A DNA stretch of 64,000 nucleotides from Ramularia collo-cygni. Taxonomy: Eukaryota; Ascomycota; Dothideomycetes; Mycosphaerellales; Mycosphaerellaceae. The first letter of the stretch is position 1. Each line of letters begins with the position of its first letter. The notes beneath the pieces are model-generated. The model did no database searches. It was given only the letters and a program-made list of their open reading frames with translations, and was not told where the DNA came from. The translations under genes were made by a program, and so were the position numbers. This document shows positions 19,971 through 29,845 of the stretch, piece by piece. The stretch lies in contig NW_019716259.1 of NCBI RefSeq assembly GCF_900074925.1, forward strand, positions 73,010 to 137,009. Direction: 5' to 3'.

Positions 19971-22900
19971 ATGGCGCCTAAATCGGAACCATATTGGGAC
20001 TCTCGTGGTGTCCCAGAGCTACCTACTGATGTGCTGAAACTTTCCAAATTCGAGCGCAAGACCTGGCGCGCGAGATATGTTCAGGATCTCTACATACCTG
20101 ATGGGCTCACCAAAAAGCAGGAGAAGGAATGGCGCAAGAAGAACACCGTCAAGGTGCTGACAGGAAACGAGCCAAAGGGTACCGGCGTACCGTTAAGAAA
20201 AGTTCCGTCCAGGCTACAATCAGCCAGCAATGCTCAGAGCATCAGCGCCACTAAACCCCAGCCGGCGCATGCACTTGGCTTCACCAGATTGTGCATTGCG
20301 CCAAAGAAGCAGTGGCATAACGCGGACGGATCTGTCTGGCAGCCGGGTCAACATAAAACCCATGCAGGTGGCATCGATGATCAAAGCTCGAATCGACAGC
20401 CGAAGAATACGACCTCTCAACCCATTTCGCCGCAACCGCTTGGCTTCACCAGATTGTGCGTCCCAGCGAGTAAGCAGTGGCATGACGTGAATGGATCAGT
20501 CTGGCAACCGAGCAAATCGGTTCTGAGTGCAGGCGGCAACGATGATTCGACCTCGAGTCAGCAGCAGCATGACACGTTCACTCAGCCTCCACCGAAACGA
20601 CAGAAGACTCTTCACGTCATTTATCCCCCGGCGACCGAGCGTAGGCTTTCCAGCATCCCCAATAACCTGGGCTGGAGCAATGGCGAAGAAGCCTTCAAGC
20701 GCATGTCAGCCCTCGTCGATGGAAGCGACAGCGAACTTTCAGATGATGATTCAACCGATTCCTCGGATGATGAAGTGGCCGCTCGGCCAGTGGTGCAAGG
20801 CTCTGTCTCGGAAAGCTTCGCAGATCAAATCAACGAAGGCTCAGTGACGACCACCAAAGTGTCCCCGAACTCCCAGCTGCAGGCCACACTCGATGAGGCC
20901 ATTGAGGAGAGTCAGCCTACGGACGAGCATGGAAGTCCATCACCTCTTGACGCGAGAAGCGATCTCGCTTTTCCGCCCAAATTCCACAAATCTCAAGACG
21001 GTGATACTCAGATACAGGATGCTGCAACAATCTCCAGCGACGCACTGTCAGACGACGGAGCAGAAAAGCATGGCCGAGCTGAGATACCGTCTCCTTCGCT
21101 TCATGCGGTCCCTATGACACAAGCTGCGAGGCATTTCAACCTCGATGCTCAAGAGTCGACCCAGGACATGTACGAGGCGGTCACTGAAGTACTTGAAGAC
21201 GTTTGCAGCTCCACCAGAGCTCTACCATCCAGTACGTCGACCAAATCTCCTATCCGGAAGAGCCCACTTATAACGAGATCTTCTAGTCGTCACAGCGAGC
21301 TGGTGCTGGAGCCAATAACCCTGCAGGAAAGCCCGACTGCACTGCCCGATGACGGCTCCGCATCAAGCGNCAGCAATAGTATGGCTGAAGTCGGCGAGGA
21401 GGATGGGGAGCAGGACATAGAAGGCGTATCAACAGGTTCTGTTTCGGATGACGAGGGCAACATTGTGGTGGCGCTGAGAGTTGCTTCGAGAGATCATGCA
21501 GAGGACGAAGACGAAGACATGAAGGATAGCCAACCCGAAAGAGAGTCCTCCTTAGATTCCAAGTTATCTTCGAGCATTCTGGAAGAGCTGAGCCATTCTC
21601 CAACGCCCCCTCCGCCCGTCGTTGAGCCCCAGACGTCCGTCACTACGCGACGCATTTCCAAGAGGACACGAGCATCNCAGGCTGAGGTGCCTCAGGTACC
21701 GCCGGCATCACCGAAGGTCATCGTGAAGAGAGTTCCTGATGCAAGGCGTAAGATTACGGGAATGACTAGCAAGCACTTCTCTAAGTCAAAGCGATCGGAG
21801 GACCCGCTGACGATGCCACGGCAAAGTAAGCGAACAGCGGCACAACGAGATTCTAGGGTGGAGAACCCAGTACAATCTCGGATGTCTTCTCAATATGATG
21901 CGACTTGGGTACACGCAGACGATGAGTTTGATGGCGATGAGATCCAGGTGGCTTCTCGGCGTCGGTCCACTCGACAAGAAACTCCTTCAGACGAAACCCA
22001 CGGAGGTGAGCAGAACAATCTCCCAGAGGTCAAGCCTTGGCCAGCTATGCTTTCTAGCCAACGAATTGCATATGTTGATCTGACCGGTCAGCGTTCAGAA
22101 TTGACAGGCCAGCTAGAGACTCGACCGATCGCATACGTTGACCTGACAGGCGAGACTTTGTCTCTACCGAAGCCAGTTCCTCGGAGTTCTCCGCCCAAAG
22201 CCAGTGATGATCCGCTGGACCACCTGGAAAAGTTGCTGAAAACCCCGAACTTTGCAAAATCCAAAGAGGCGGTGCCAGCATCAAGTGCCATCGAAGAGCA
22301 TGAAACGTCTACCTCAGCCAAAGGTGTGAAAGAGGAGCAGGAATCCAAGGAATCGGCCCCAATCACTCCTAGCAGACCAAAGCGCGCGCCGAAGAAAACC
22401 ACCGGCACAAAGTCCCCACACTTCATCACAGACCGCGTGGATCTTTATAACACAACTTCTTCCTCGCGCCGGGCTCCCGCAGGAACATCCATCGTCCCCG
22501 TCCCAGCTCTGACTGCCTCAGCCTTCGGCATCATCCAAGAGAAACTCTGGGACGAGCCATTCTGGCTTCTTATTGCCGTAACATTTCTCAACAAGACCAC
22601 CGGCCGCGCCGCTGTGCCCATCTTCTGGAAAGTCAAGAAACTCTTCCCGACCCCCGAGCAGCTCGCAGAAGCGAACCCTGAAGCGCTTCTGGAGATGGTC
22701 AAGACGCTTGGTTTACAGAACGCTAGAAGTAAGAGGCTGATTACCATGGCTAAGGCTTGGGTTGCGTCACCTCCTGTCAAAGGCATGACGTACAGAACGT
22801 TGAACTATCCACTACAAGGAGACGGCAGGGCCAGAGAAGTTCCGGATATTGCTGAAGAGGATATTGAAGTTTGCAAAGGGAGTATCGAGATTGGGCATAT

Positions 22901-23276
22901 GCCGGGATGTGGAGCGTATGCTTACGATAGTTGGAGGGTATTCTGTCGTGATGTCTTCAGGGGCGTTGCAAAGGACTACGATGGGAAGGGAGCAGAAGGT
23001 GGCAACAAAGGTGGATTCGAGGCGGAGTGGAAGAGGGTCTTGCCTGGGGATAAGGAGCTCAGGGCTTGTCTCAGGTGGATGTGGATGCGGGAGGGTTGGG
23101 TGTGGAATCCGCTGAGTGGAGAAAAGAGGCTTGCAAGTCCCGAGGAGCTGGAGCTGGCGAAGAATGGGGAGATGTGCATTNAGGATGAGGGCGAGAGAAA
23201 GTTTGCTAAACAGGCTGTTGGGGTGGATGTTTCGTCCCCGGTCAAGGGAGAGGATGCGGGGGATGTGCTGTACTAG
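19971..23276 (+). CDS. MBD4-like HhH-GPD DNA glycosylase with a very long N-terminal region
   Basis: A single open frame of 1101 aa. The C-terminal 200 residues (about 845-1040) match the glycosylase domain of MBD4: LWDEPFWLLIAVTFLNKTTGRAAVPIFWK, then LGLQNARSKRLI, the helix-hairpin-helix MPGCGAYAYDSWRVFC and LRWMWMREGW. Asp986 in AYAYDSW aligns with the catalytic Asp of MBD4, so the active site looks intact. Such enzymes remove T or U from G mismatches, as produced by cytosine deamination, in the nucleus. The 840-residue N-terminus is disordered and acidic/Ser-rich. It contains a 55-residue tandem repeat (LGFTRLC...KQWH...GSVWQP from residues 102 and 157) and two copies of IAYVDLTG (699-706, 720-727), whose VDLT core resembles a SUMO-interacting motif. 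No methyl-CpG-binding domain is seen. Confidence 0.85.
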   Translation: MAPKSEPYWDSRGVPELPTDVLKLSKFERKTWRARYVQDLYIPDGLTKKQEKEWRKKNTVKVLTGNEPKGTGVPLRKVPSRLQSASNAQSISATKPQPAHALGFTRLCIAPKKQWHNADGSVWQPGQHKTHAGGIDDQSSNRQPKNTTSQPISPQPLGFTRLCVPASKQWHDVNGSVWQPSKSVLSAGGNDDSTSSQQQHDTFTQPPPKRQKTLHVIYPPATERRLSSIPNNLGWSNGEEAFKRMSALVDGSDSELSDDDSTDSSDDEVAARPVVQGSVSESFADQINEGSVTTTKVSPNSQLQATLDEAIEESQPTDEHGSPSPLDARSDLAFPPKFHKSQDGDTQIQDAATISSDALSDDGAEKHGRAEIPSPSLHAVPMTQAARHFNLDAQESTQDMYEAVTEVLEDVCSSTRALPSSTSTKSPIRKSPLITRSSSRHSELVLEPITLQESPTALPDDGSASSXSNSMAEVGEEDGEQDIEGVSTGSVSDDEGNIVVALRVASRDHAEDEDEDMKDSQPERESSLDSKLSSSILEELSHSPTPPPPVVEPQTSVTTRRISKRTRAXQAEVPQVPPASPKVIVKRVPDARRKITGMTSKHFSKSKRSEDPLTMPRQSKRTAAQRDSRVENPVQSRMSSQYDATWVHADDEFDGDEIQVASRRRSTRQETPSDETHGGEQNNLPEVKPWPAMLSSQRIAYVDLTGQRSELTGQLETRPIAYVDLTGETLSLPKPVPRSSPPKASDDPLDHLEKLLKTPNFAKSKEAVPASSAIEEHETSTSAKGVKEEQESKESAPITPSRPKRAPKKTTGTKSPHFITDRVDLYNTTSSSRRAPAGTSIVPVPALTASAFGIIQEKLWDEPFWLLIAVTFLNKTTGRAAVPIFWKVKKLFPTPEQLAEANPEALLEMVKTLGLQNARSKRLITMAKAWVASPPVKGMTYRTLNYPLQGDGRAREVPDIAEEDIEVCKGSIEIGHMPGCGAYAYDSWRVFCRDVFRGVAKDYDGKGAEGGNKGGFEAEWKRVLPGDKELRACLRWMWMREGWVWNPLSGEKRLASPEELELAKNGEMCIXDEGERKFAKQAVGVDVSSPVKGEDAGDVLY
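20274..20520 (+). repeat. In-gene tandem repeat, 165-bp (55-codon) period
   Basis: Two copies begin at 20274 and 20439. Each starts cttggcttcaccagattgtg and continues through KQWH and GSVWQP. The 5' 20 bases are identical while the remainder has diverged, which suggests an old duplication held by selection on the protein motif. Confidence 0.8.
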
Positions 23277-23482
23277 ACAGTCGATCACGCCTTCACTGCT
23301 CCTTGTATGTGGCAGGAATCGTGTCAGCTGAACGTAAGCTTGCAACATCGCAGCACTCGTGTAAGATCCTGACAAGCTGTCCATCTGAACGAACTCTTTC
23401 GTAATACAGTATGCTTTGTCTCGTCTAGTCACACAGTCTCGTGAATAATTCCACCGTTCTCACCGTACCAATCTACTCCCTC

Positions 23483-24351
23483 TCAAGCAGTTTGGGTACC
23501 ATAGCCTCTGATCTTATCCGCAAAGTCCCAGCTCTGGTTCTCCAGCTTCTCATCCTGGTGCAGCTCCACGCCCTTCTCGTCAACCACGGCGATGGAGTAC
23601 TCGTTCATGCTGCGCGCATCGCGGTAAAACAGCACCTTCATGCACGCCTTGACTGCTGCGACTGCATCCTCCCTACTCAACTTGGCTGCCGCCGCCTCAT
23701 CCGGTACCGCCCTTCTTAGGATCGGCTGTGCGAGATGTGCACCAAATCCGGTTGCCAGCGTCGGTGCGCTAAAGGTTGTGCCCAAGAGATCTGCGGAAGC
23801 CAGGAATGGCTTGTTCTTCTCGTCCAGCCCAACGATCAACAGCGCATTCCACAGTGGGTTGAAGTCGGTACGTCGCTTGTACATGACCTTTGCGAGGTAT
23901 GTGTGCAGGTTCTTGGCGTTCATCATGGCGGCGTCTTCTCCTTCATCAATGCCCGAGTAGTTCTCTTCGATATTGAGGGAATTGAGCAGACGGTCGAGGT
24001 ACTGCATATCGCTGACGTCGCCGCCGAATCCGACAACGGATTTCTTGTTGAAGGGCTTAATGCGGTGAACATCCGTAAATCGGGCGAGGGAGCCGTATGA
24101 TGCGAGATTGTCGGCGGCGATGACGACTCCCGTGCTGAACTTGAGGGCGATGACCGATGTTCCGGTGACAATGGGCGATTGCGTGTGAGTGATGGGTTGC
24201 TGGGTGCCGCCGTGTGATTGAGGGAGGTAGGTTGGGTTGTAGCTGCCATAGACATCGTCGCGCGGCTGTGAGTAGTATTGTCAGTGTGGATTGTGATGGC
24301 GGTGATGGCGATGTTGCTCACTCTGCCCCACGCCTGCGGAAGGTGGTTCAT
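23483..24351 (-). CDS. PRE4: 20S proteasome subunit beta-7 (PRE4)
   Basis: Two exons: 24351-24322 (MNHLPQAWGR) and 24265-23483, with a 56-nt intron (GTGAGC ... CTCACAG, phase 0), giving 270 aa, the family length. The N-terminus reads MNHLPQAWGRPRDDVYGSYN. A propeptide follows up to the TQSPIVTGTSV stretch, and then the N-terminal-nucleophile fold with VVIAADNLASYG, SVVGFGGDVSD and FNPLWNALLIVG. Beta-7 is a non-catalytic ring subunit whose C-terminal extension clamps the two half-proteasomes; here the C-terminal tail (NQSWDFADKIRGYG) is present. It acts in cytosol and nucleus. It is divergently transcribed from the HCNGP-type gene, 266 bp between start codons. Confidence 0.95.
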
Positions 24352-24617
24352 CTTGCTGGATGTAGTTGTAGTTGAGAGGTGCAGGAATTCGAGAAAGGAT
24401 TGTTTCGGCGGATGATGCGGTGTCGAGGTGTGGTGTTTGAGGGATGTGTTTGTGAAGTCGGTGATGTTGGATGATGGNGAGTTCACAAGAGCTCAGGTCA
24501 GGCAGGAGCTTGACGCGCATCGCATCGCACCTTCTCTAGAACTATCAACTACCGCGCTAGTGATAAAAGTAGCACCCAACACTGCCTTGGACTTTCGATG
24601 CATATCACGCGATCGCC
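24352..24617. promoter_or_regulatory. Shared divergent promoter, beta-7 proteasome / HCNGP protein
   Basis: Only 266 bp separate the two ATGs. I looked for the yeast proteasome control element core (GGTGGCAAA) on both strands and did not see it, so Rpn4-type control is not indicated by sequence. No TATA box is evident on the beta-7 side. Confidence 0.5.
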
Positions 24618-25280
24618 ATGAACTCACTCATCTCCTACGCCAGCAGCGATGACGAGGACGAGATCCAACACTACCCATCTCGAGCACTGCCAACAGAAAC
24701 AAAGACAGCACCGCCAACACAACTCCAACCTCCACCTCCACAGAACGGACCCCAAGGACCCGCACNTCTACCACAACCAGAACAAGAACCAGAGCAACAC
24801 CCGTCTGCGCTGCCTCAATCTAACTCACTCGAGTCCTCACCATACAGCACCAACCGCACAACACTTCGCAATCTCACAATGCCGACAACGCCCAACTTCT
24901 CCATCCCAGCAAGTCCGCCTCCTCCTCCCACAAACTCGGAATCATCCGCGGCTCTCGCGGCCCGAACAAAGAAGTTTGAGCGCTTTCTCGACCTCAAACG
25001 ACAAGGCGTACACTTCAATGCTCGTCTAGAGGGAAGCTCGGCATTGAGGAATCCTGCTTTGCTAGAGAAGTTGATGGCTTTTGCTGGAATATCTCGTGAA
25101 GATTCATATGCCTCGAGCTTGGGCGAGGGATTGGGCGTTGTTTTACGATGGCCAGATGAGTGTCAAGCCGCTGCGCTGGTCAAGGCGAGTGAGCGGCGGG
25201 AGAAGAAGCAGCAAAAGCGAGGCGTCGATTTCGTGGCAGAGAGTGCCGGAAAGGGCAAGAAGGCGAGATTCGATCGTTGA
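24618..25280 (+). CDS. HCNGP-domain protein (SAP30-binding-protein-like)
   Basis: A single exon of 220 aa. The first residues MNSLISYASSDDEDE are typical of the family. A Pro/Gln-rich linker leads to the HCNGP domain (about 125-195): KFERFLDLKRQGVHFNARLEGSSALRNPALLEKLMAFAGI, followed by EDSYASSLGEGLGV. The tail is basic (RREKKQQKR and KGKKARFDR), consistent with nuclear location. Animal SAP30BP acts in transcriptional repression and in splicing of short introns with RBM17; the fungal protein is likely a nuclear RNA-processing factor, but this is inference from the family. Confidence 0.88.
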   Translation: MNSLISYASSDDEDEIQHYPSRALPTETKTAPPTQLQPPPPQNGPQGPAXLPQPEQEPEQHPSALPQSNSLESSPYSTNRTTLRNLTMPTTPNFSIPASPPPPPTNSESSAALAARTKKFERFLDLKRQGVHFNARLEGSSALRNPALLEKLMAFAGISREDSYASSLGEGLGVVLRWPDECQAAALVKASERREKKQQKRGVDFVAESAGKGKKARFDR

Positions 25281-26271
25281 GGCGCAGGCATTCAGAGTAC
25301 AGACTAGGCTCTCGCCATTCGAAGGAGCCCCAAAAGCAGACCAGTATGGTTTGACCGGGCCTCAGGAGATATTGGAATGTAATCCATTGCTGTTGCATAC
25401 AGCAAGGCGGTTCTAAAGTCAACCGGACGACGGCAAACCTGGACTACCATTTTCCACCTTCGCCGAGCGCTCTGGTGGTCTTGATTACACGTCTACGTAA
25501 GTCGGACCACACGGGTAAAAGAGCGAAGCATATACCACGACAGCGAACTGGCGCGAAGTACTGCTCTCCTTCATTGATCATGGAATACAACAGCATCGGA
25601 CACCCGTCCTACCGGATCGCGTAACCCTCAGGAAGATTTACCTGTGAATCAAACCCGCCGGCGCCTCCTAATCTTGTNGCTTGAAGCACAAGGCTGGATT
25701 AAGCGTGATACTCTAAATATCACGCCCACGGATCAGGCCTGTGTCCCATATGCCAGGATCACGTCAAAATACCCGCGAGGACCTTCCCCTGCGGGCATTT
25801 ATCTGGTGGCATGTGTCTTGCTGGATTGTTGAGAGAGAAACAATCATGTCCTTCATGTCAAATAAGGCTTTTCAACAGACTGCCTGCGAGGAACGCGGGC
25901 GGAGCGACGCATCGCATACACCAACTGATGTGAGAGAATACAAATGTGGCGTTCCGGAGGCTTGAGAGGGGGNGGTTTGAGATGAGAGATGTGCATTATG
26001 TGGTTGACCCTACCTACGGGCAGGGGCTGCCAAGTCGTTGGGGGATTTGATGATCGCACACCTCGAGGGACGCACTTGAACAGGTGGGCCCGTACCTCGT
26101 GTACAATTTTGAAGACAGAAGCGGGTCTGGTCGGTCATATTTGCACTAGGCTCAGCATCTCCAGCGGACAGCATGAGCATGAGCATGACATGAAGCGTTC
26201 GAAAGGTCTATCTCGCGGGCTTGATGCGAATCTTGAGCGGCTGCAGCTGCCAGAGAATCTGTCATTTACGA
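25281..26271. other. Intergenic, convergent gene ends
   Basis: Nearly 1 kb lies between the 3' ends of the HCNGP gene and the P450 gene. A perfect inverted repeat (cgtgatact / and its near complement atatcacg) sits at about 25704-25725, and a short agcatg/gagcat direct repeat at about 26173-26187. No gene or tRNA is supported. Confidence 0.4.
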
Positions 26272-27956
26272 TTAGCGCAATCCCTGGATCAGTGAGCTAG
26301 GTTTCTTTTCACAACTAACATAGAATCGTGCATCTCGGACCCAATTGGCGTGGTCACCGTCAAGCTCCAAGTCGAAATGCCACATCAGCTTCGCCATCAC
26401 CAATCGCGCTTCCGCAAGCGCCAAGGCTTTTCCTACACAGTTGCGTGGACTTTGCATGCCAAAGTCAGTAGGACCCCGGAGATCTGATGTTCTCGTACTC
26501 ACCCCATGCTGAAGGGCTTCATGATATCGTCCACACGCCGACCAGAGGCTTCTTGAACATCCAACTCCAGCCATCGTTCAGGCTTGAACTCTTTGGCTTT
26601 GTCGAAAAGCCGCTCGGATCGTCCCATACCCCATTGGCCCATGGACACGTGAGTCTGGCATGGTTAGCTTTGGCCTCCCGTAATTATTGACCGTACTCAC
26701 CCCTCCAGGAACAATCTCTCCGTTTATGACATGTCCACCTGCCGGAGTCACCCTCGGCGTGATGTAGCTTGCCACGGGAAACATTCTTAGCCCTTCCTCG
26801 ATCACAGCTTTCAAATAAGGCATTTCCGCGACAGCTTTGAGGGTGATCTCATCTGCGGAGGCGAAACTACCTCGAACCTCTTCTCTCAACTTCTGCATAG
26901 CCTGCGGTGTCTTGCACAGATGATAGAGCGTTCCACTCAGACAGGTGCTCGTCGTCTCCGCACCTCCGCCGACAATAAGGATCGAGTTGGAGATGATTTC
27001 CTCGTCTGTTAGCTTCTCTCCACCCTTAATCTCCCTCAGCATGAGGCCGACGATATCCGGCCGTTTCTTATCCCCTTGGATCTCTTCAGCACTCTCGGCC
27101 TTTTCCCGCGCAAGTCGCTTTTCGATGGCAGTCTTGGCAGTCATGAAGAAAGTCTCGATATCGGCTTTTGCCTTTTCAGACAGCAGGGGCTGCAGCCATT
27201 TGAGAGAGATGCCAAACCTTCTGAACTGGTTGAGCGCTGCAGTCCGCTTCAGGGCTCCGAGAAGAAACGCCGGCCAAGGATGCATTCTTCTCTTTTCCAG
27301 ACATTCAAAATCCTGGTCCAGAGCCAGCTGCCCGATAACATCATTGAGAGCCCACAAAAACCATTCACCCATGTCCTGCGAGCCTTCCTTGCTGACAACA
27401 GCCAATTGAGAGCAGAGCCTGTTGACGTGTTTCTGTAACACGGACTCCACTTCCGCAACACCACTGTTCAGAAACGCCGGACCAGCGAGTCGGCGGAGTC
27501 GAGTGTGTTCCGCGTCTTCGGCCATGATCATACTCGTGGGTAGTCTTGCGTTGTCACTCACTGCGAAGTGGAATTGGGATTTGACGAGTTGTGGCCGGGA
27601 ATTGTAGATTTGAGGCCATGCTTCCGGAGACGTGAAAGAAAGCTCATCGGGTGCGATACGGACTGTTGGTCCGTATTTCTCATGCGCTGCTTCGATTTGC
27701 TGGAAGAGAGTTCCTGAGGCGTGGTGGTACGATGCGAATAATCTGGTGGCTCGCCAGTGGATGGGTCCTGGATACTTGGATAGGGGATGGAGAGGGGAAA
27801 TGTTGTACAGAAGCTTCAATACTACGGCTGCGAGGACCTATGCTCAAGGTTAGTGGGAGAATGAAATTTTTGGGAACGAATGGCTCTACTCACAGCGACA
27901 ACGACCCGGAGTCCGATTCCGAAAATGAATGNAAATGCATTTCCAAGAATTGCCAT
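26272..27956 (-). CDS. Cytochrome P450 monooxygenase (509 aa, four exons)
   Basis: Exons: 27956-27894, 27837-26701, 26654-26503, 26449-26272. The introns are short (52-56 nt) with GTGAGT donors; frame and total (1530 nt) agree exactly. The N-terminus is a membrane anchor (FIFGIGLRVVVAVLAAVVL) followed by the Pro-rich hinge PLHPLSKYPGP. The I-helix motif is GGGAETTST, the ExxR motif lies in EEGLRMFP, and the heme loop FSMGPRNCVG has Cys455. Family features match the microsomal fungal P450s acting on secondary metabolites or xenobiotics (isotrichodermin C-15 hydroxylase or CYP65-like style), but the substrate cannot be assigned. No polyketide or peptide synthase gene lies nearby, so a secondary-metabolite cluster is not suggested. 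Confidence 0.93.
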
Positions 27957-28587
27957 GTTGGGCACTCTCTCTTTCGATTTACTGAACTCTCAGTCCGTGA
28001 GAGGGCAGCCGGGTGACTTGTACCTTCGCTCTGCACACTTCCAGAAGCTCGCAGGCAAGAGATTTGTGCTCTCCGTTTTGTAGTGGTATTGGGTAGCACA
28101 ATTGACTCCACTCGAGGTGAGGGGAGCGGCAGCCGGAAGGTCTAAAGTCCTCCGCGACCGTTCGATCAGTTTGATAGCGTCAAAAGCACTTACAGTGTAC
28201 TCTCCTGAACGGAAGGCGAGGCTGGAGAGCTTTCTTATGACATATAAAGGAGTTGAATACTTCGTTAAGACTACTCCGTAGTGCACGGTGCAAGTGGAAG
28301 ACGCGAACGCTCTTGGCACGCATCGATATTTCGCTTGCAAATCTATCCCTGTTTGTCACTCATATCATTATCATACCAATGTCATAGTCTCCAATCCATT
28401 GTCGCCACCGAGAAGTGGACCGGAGTGATGCCTGATGATGGATCATGAGATTTTTGGTGTCATCTGCCCGAAAACCGGTGAATGTTCATGGGGTTTATAA
28501 AAAAAACATGGGCCGAAGCTATGGCTGTCCACACGATGACCGCACCTTGATATGTGGCTACAAAAGCTGGCGACACGCGATCACTTC
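27957..28587. other. Intergenic, about 630 bp
   Basis: This lies upstream of the P450 gene and downstream of the HsbA gene, both minus. Contains gttaagactactccg and a short TATAAA-like gtttataaaaaaaaca stretch at about 28494-28508. No gene is supported. Confidence 0.4.
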
Positions 28588-29232
28588 TCAAAGTGTATAA
28601 AACAGAGACGCGCCCGTGAGCACGGCATCGATCTCGCCAGCACCAATCAGCCCGCTCGCAACTTGGTCTAAACTCAACTTAGCACCTATGTACAACCACA
28701 TTAGCTAACCCGGCAATGGAGTCGTAGCACTCGATGGAAACATACCAGTAGAAAGCGAAAACGTCCTGTGATCAAACTGCAAAAGATCAATCGTAGCCTT
28801 GACCAAACTCGTGATCTCTGCCGCATCGAACAAACTATCACAGACACCATCAGCTCGAGCCACTTGCTACGGTGGACAGGATCCAAGGACATACGGCTTC
28901 TTCGCCTCAATAGCCTTCACAGAGATTGGAATAGTAACACCGACGCTGGAGAAGACATTGTCGACAATGGCCTTTGATTCCTCGGATGAAAAGCGTCCAG
29001 AGGCATCAGCAGCAGCTTTGGCCGCACGATTTACACGATGCACTTCCAATGATGCATTGAAGACTGGTCCGGCCTCGACAGCACCGCCCTTGTAGGCGTT
29101 TACAGCATTGGTGAGAGCCTCAACAGCCTCGCTGATGGCAGTGATTCCCTCGTTGGTGGCGGAGGCCGATTGTCGTTTCACGACGGAAGCGAGAGCGAGT
29201 GGCGCGACGAGGAGAAGGTTGAAGGCACGCAT
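28588..29232 (-). CDS. HsbA-type cell-wall galactomannoprotein / hydrophobic surface binding protein
   Basis: Three exons: 29232-28895, 28834-28746 and 28685-28588, giving 174 aa. Intron 1 (60 nt, GTATGT, GCTGAT branch site, GTGATAG) and intron 2 (60 nt, GTATGT, GTTAGCTAATG, ACATAG) restore one frame; without the first splice the protein would stop after KKPYVLGSCPP. The signal peptide is MRAFNLLLVAPLALAS followed by a Lys-Arg processing site. The HsbA domain includes VEALTNAVNAYKGG, AKKPLFDAAEITSLVKATIDLL and LDQVASGLIGAGEIDAVL. Family members bind hydrophobic surfaces and can recruit cutinases or lipases. The window also carries a secreted lipase at 7.3 kb, but distance makes functional coupling only a guess. 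Confidence 0.9.
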
Positions 29233-29845
29233 GGTGGTGATTTGCGCGACGTTGTGGGTAGTGCTGCTTGGATTCTGTTCTTTGTTGACCGTGTCATAGG
29301 CGCGCTATATACGAATGTGTTTCCCTCGTGACGCCACCGAGGTGCCGAGGATTTTCATAGGCACGTTGTGCTGCCATTGGTGGTCTCGTAAGAGATACTT
29401 TTGCTAGTGTTGCGATGCTACCACACTTCAGACGTGGCAGAGAGTGGTAATTGTTGAACTTCACTCCTACGGTACCTTACCTGTGACGAGCGGTAGTTGC
29501 AAGTGCAATGTTTCACATGCACCGAATGTGTCAATTTTAATGCATGTTATGCACTCACCAGAACGCAGGTCAGGGAACTCTCTTGAAGGCCAGTAACAAG
29601 CAGACATGCTGGTGCTCCTCGCTTCGAGAGGGCGACGGCAGCAAGTGAATGGCATAGCTGAATGCGCTCCCATCGATTTAGAACCGTGTGGTGTCCCGCC
29701 CAGCGTCGACATTGAATTGATACAAAGCCTCCTTTTCACAATTAGCAATGGAGACAGTTGCGAGATGTCTTTCCGATTCAGATGGTCGGAGAGGCGTTGC
29801 GGTGTGGTAAGATAGCTGTGTTTCGGTGTGGTGGTCCGGTTAGTG
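29233..29845. other. Intergenic, about 610 bp
   Basis: This is the promoter of the HsbA gene (with a TATA-like tatatacg at about 29308-29315, some 80 bp upstream of the ATG) and the 3' side of the TPR/F-box gene. No gene is supported. Confidence 0.4.

Noticed and set aside
20230..20490. Alternative frames over the repeated part of the MBD4-like gene
   Set aside because: They are open because the repeat is duplicated in the real frame; no independent evidence of coding.
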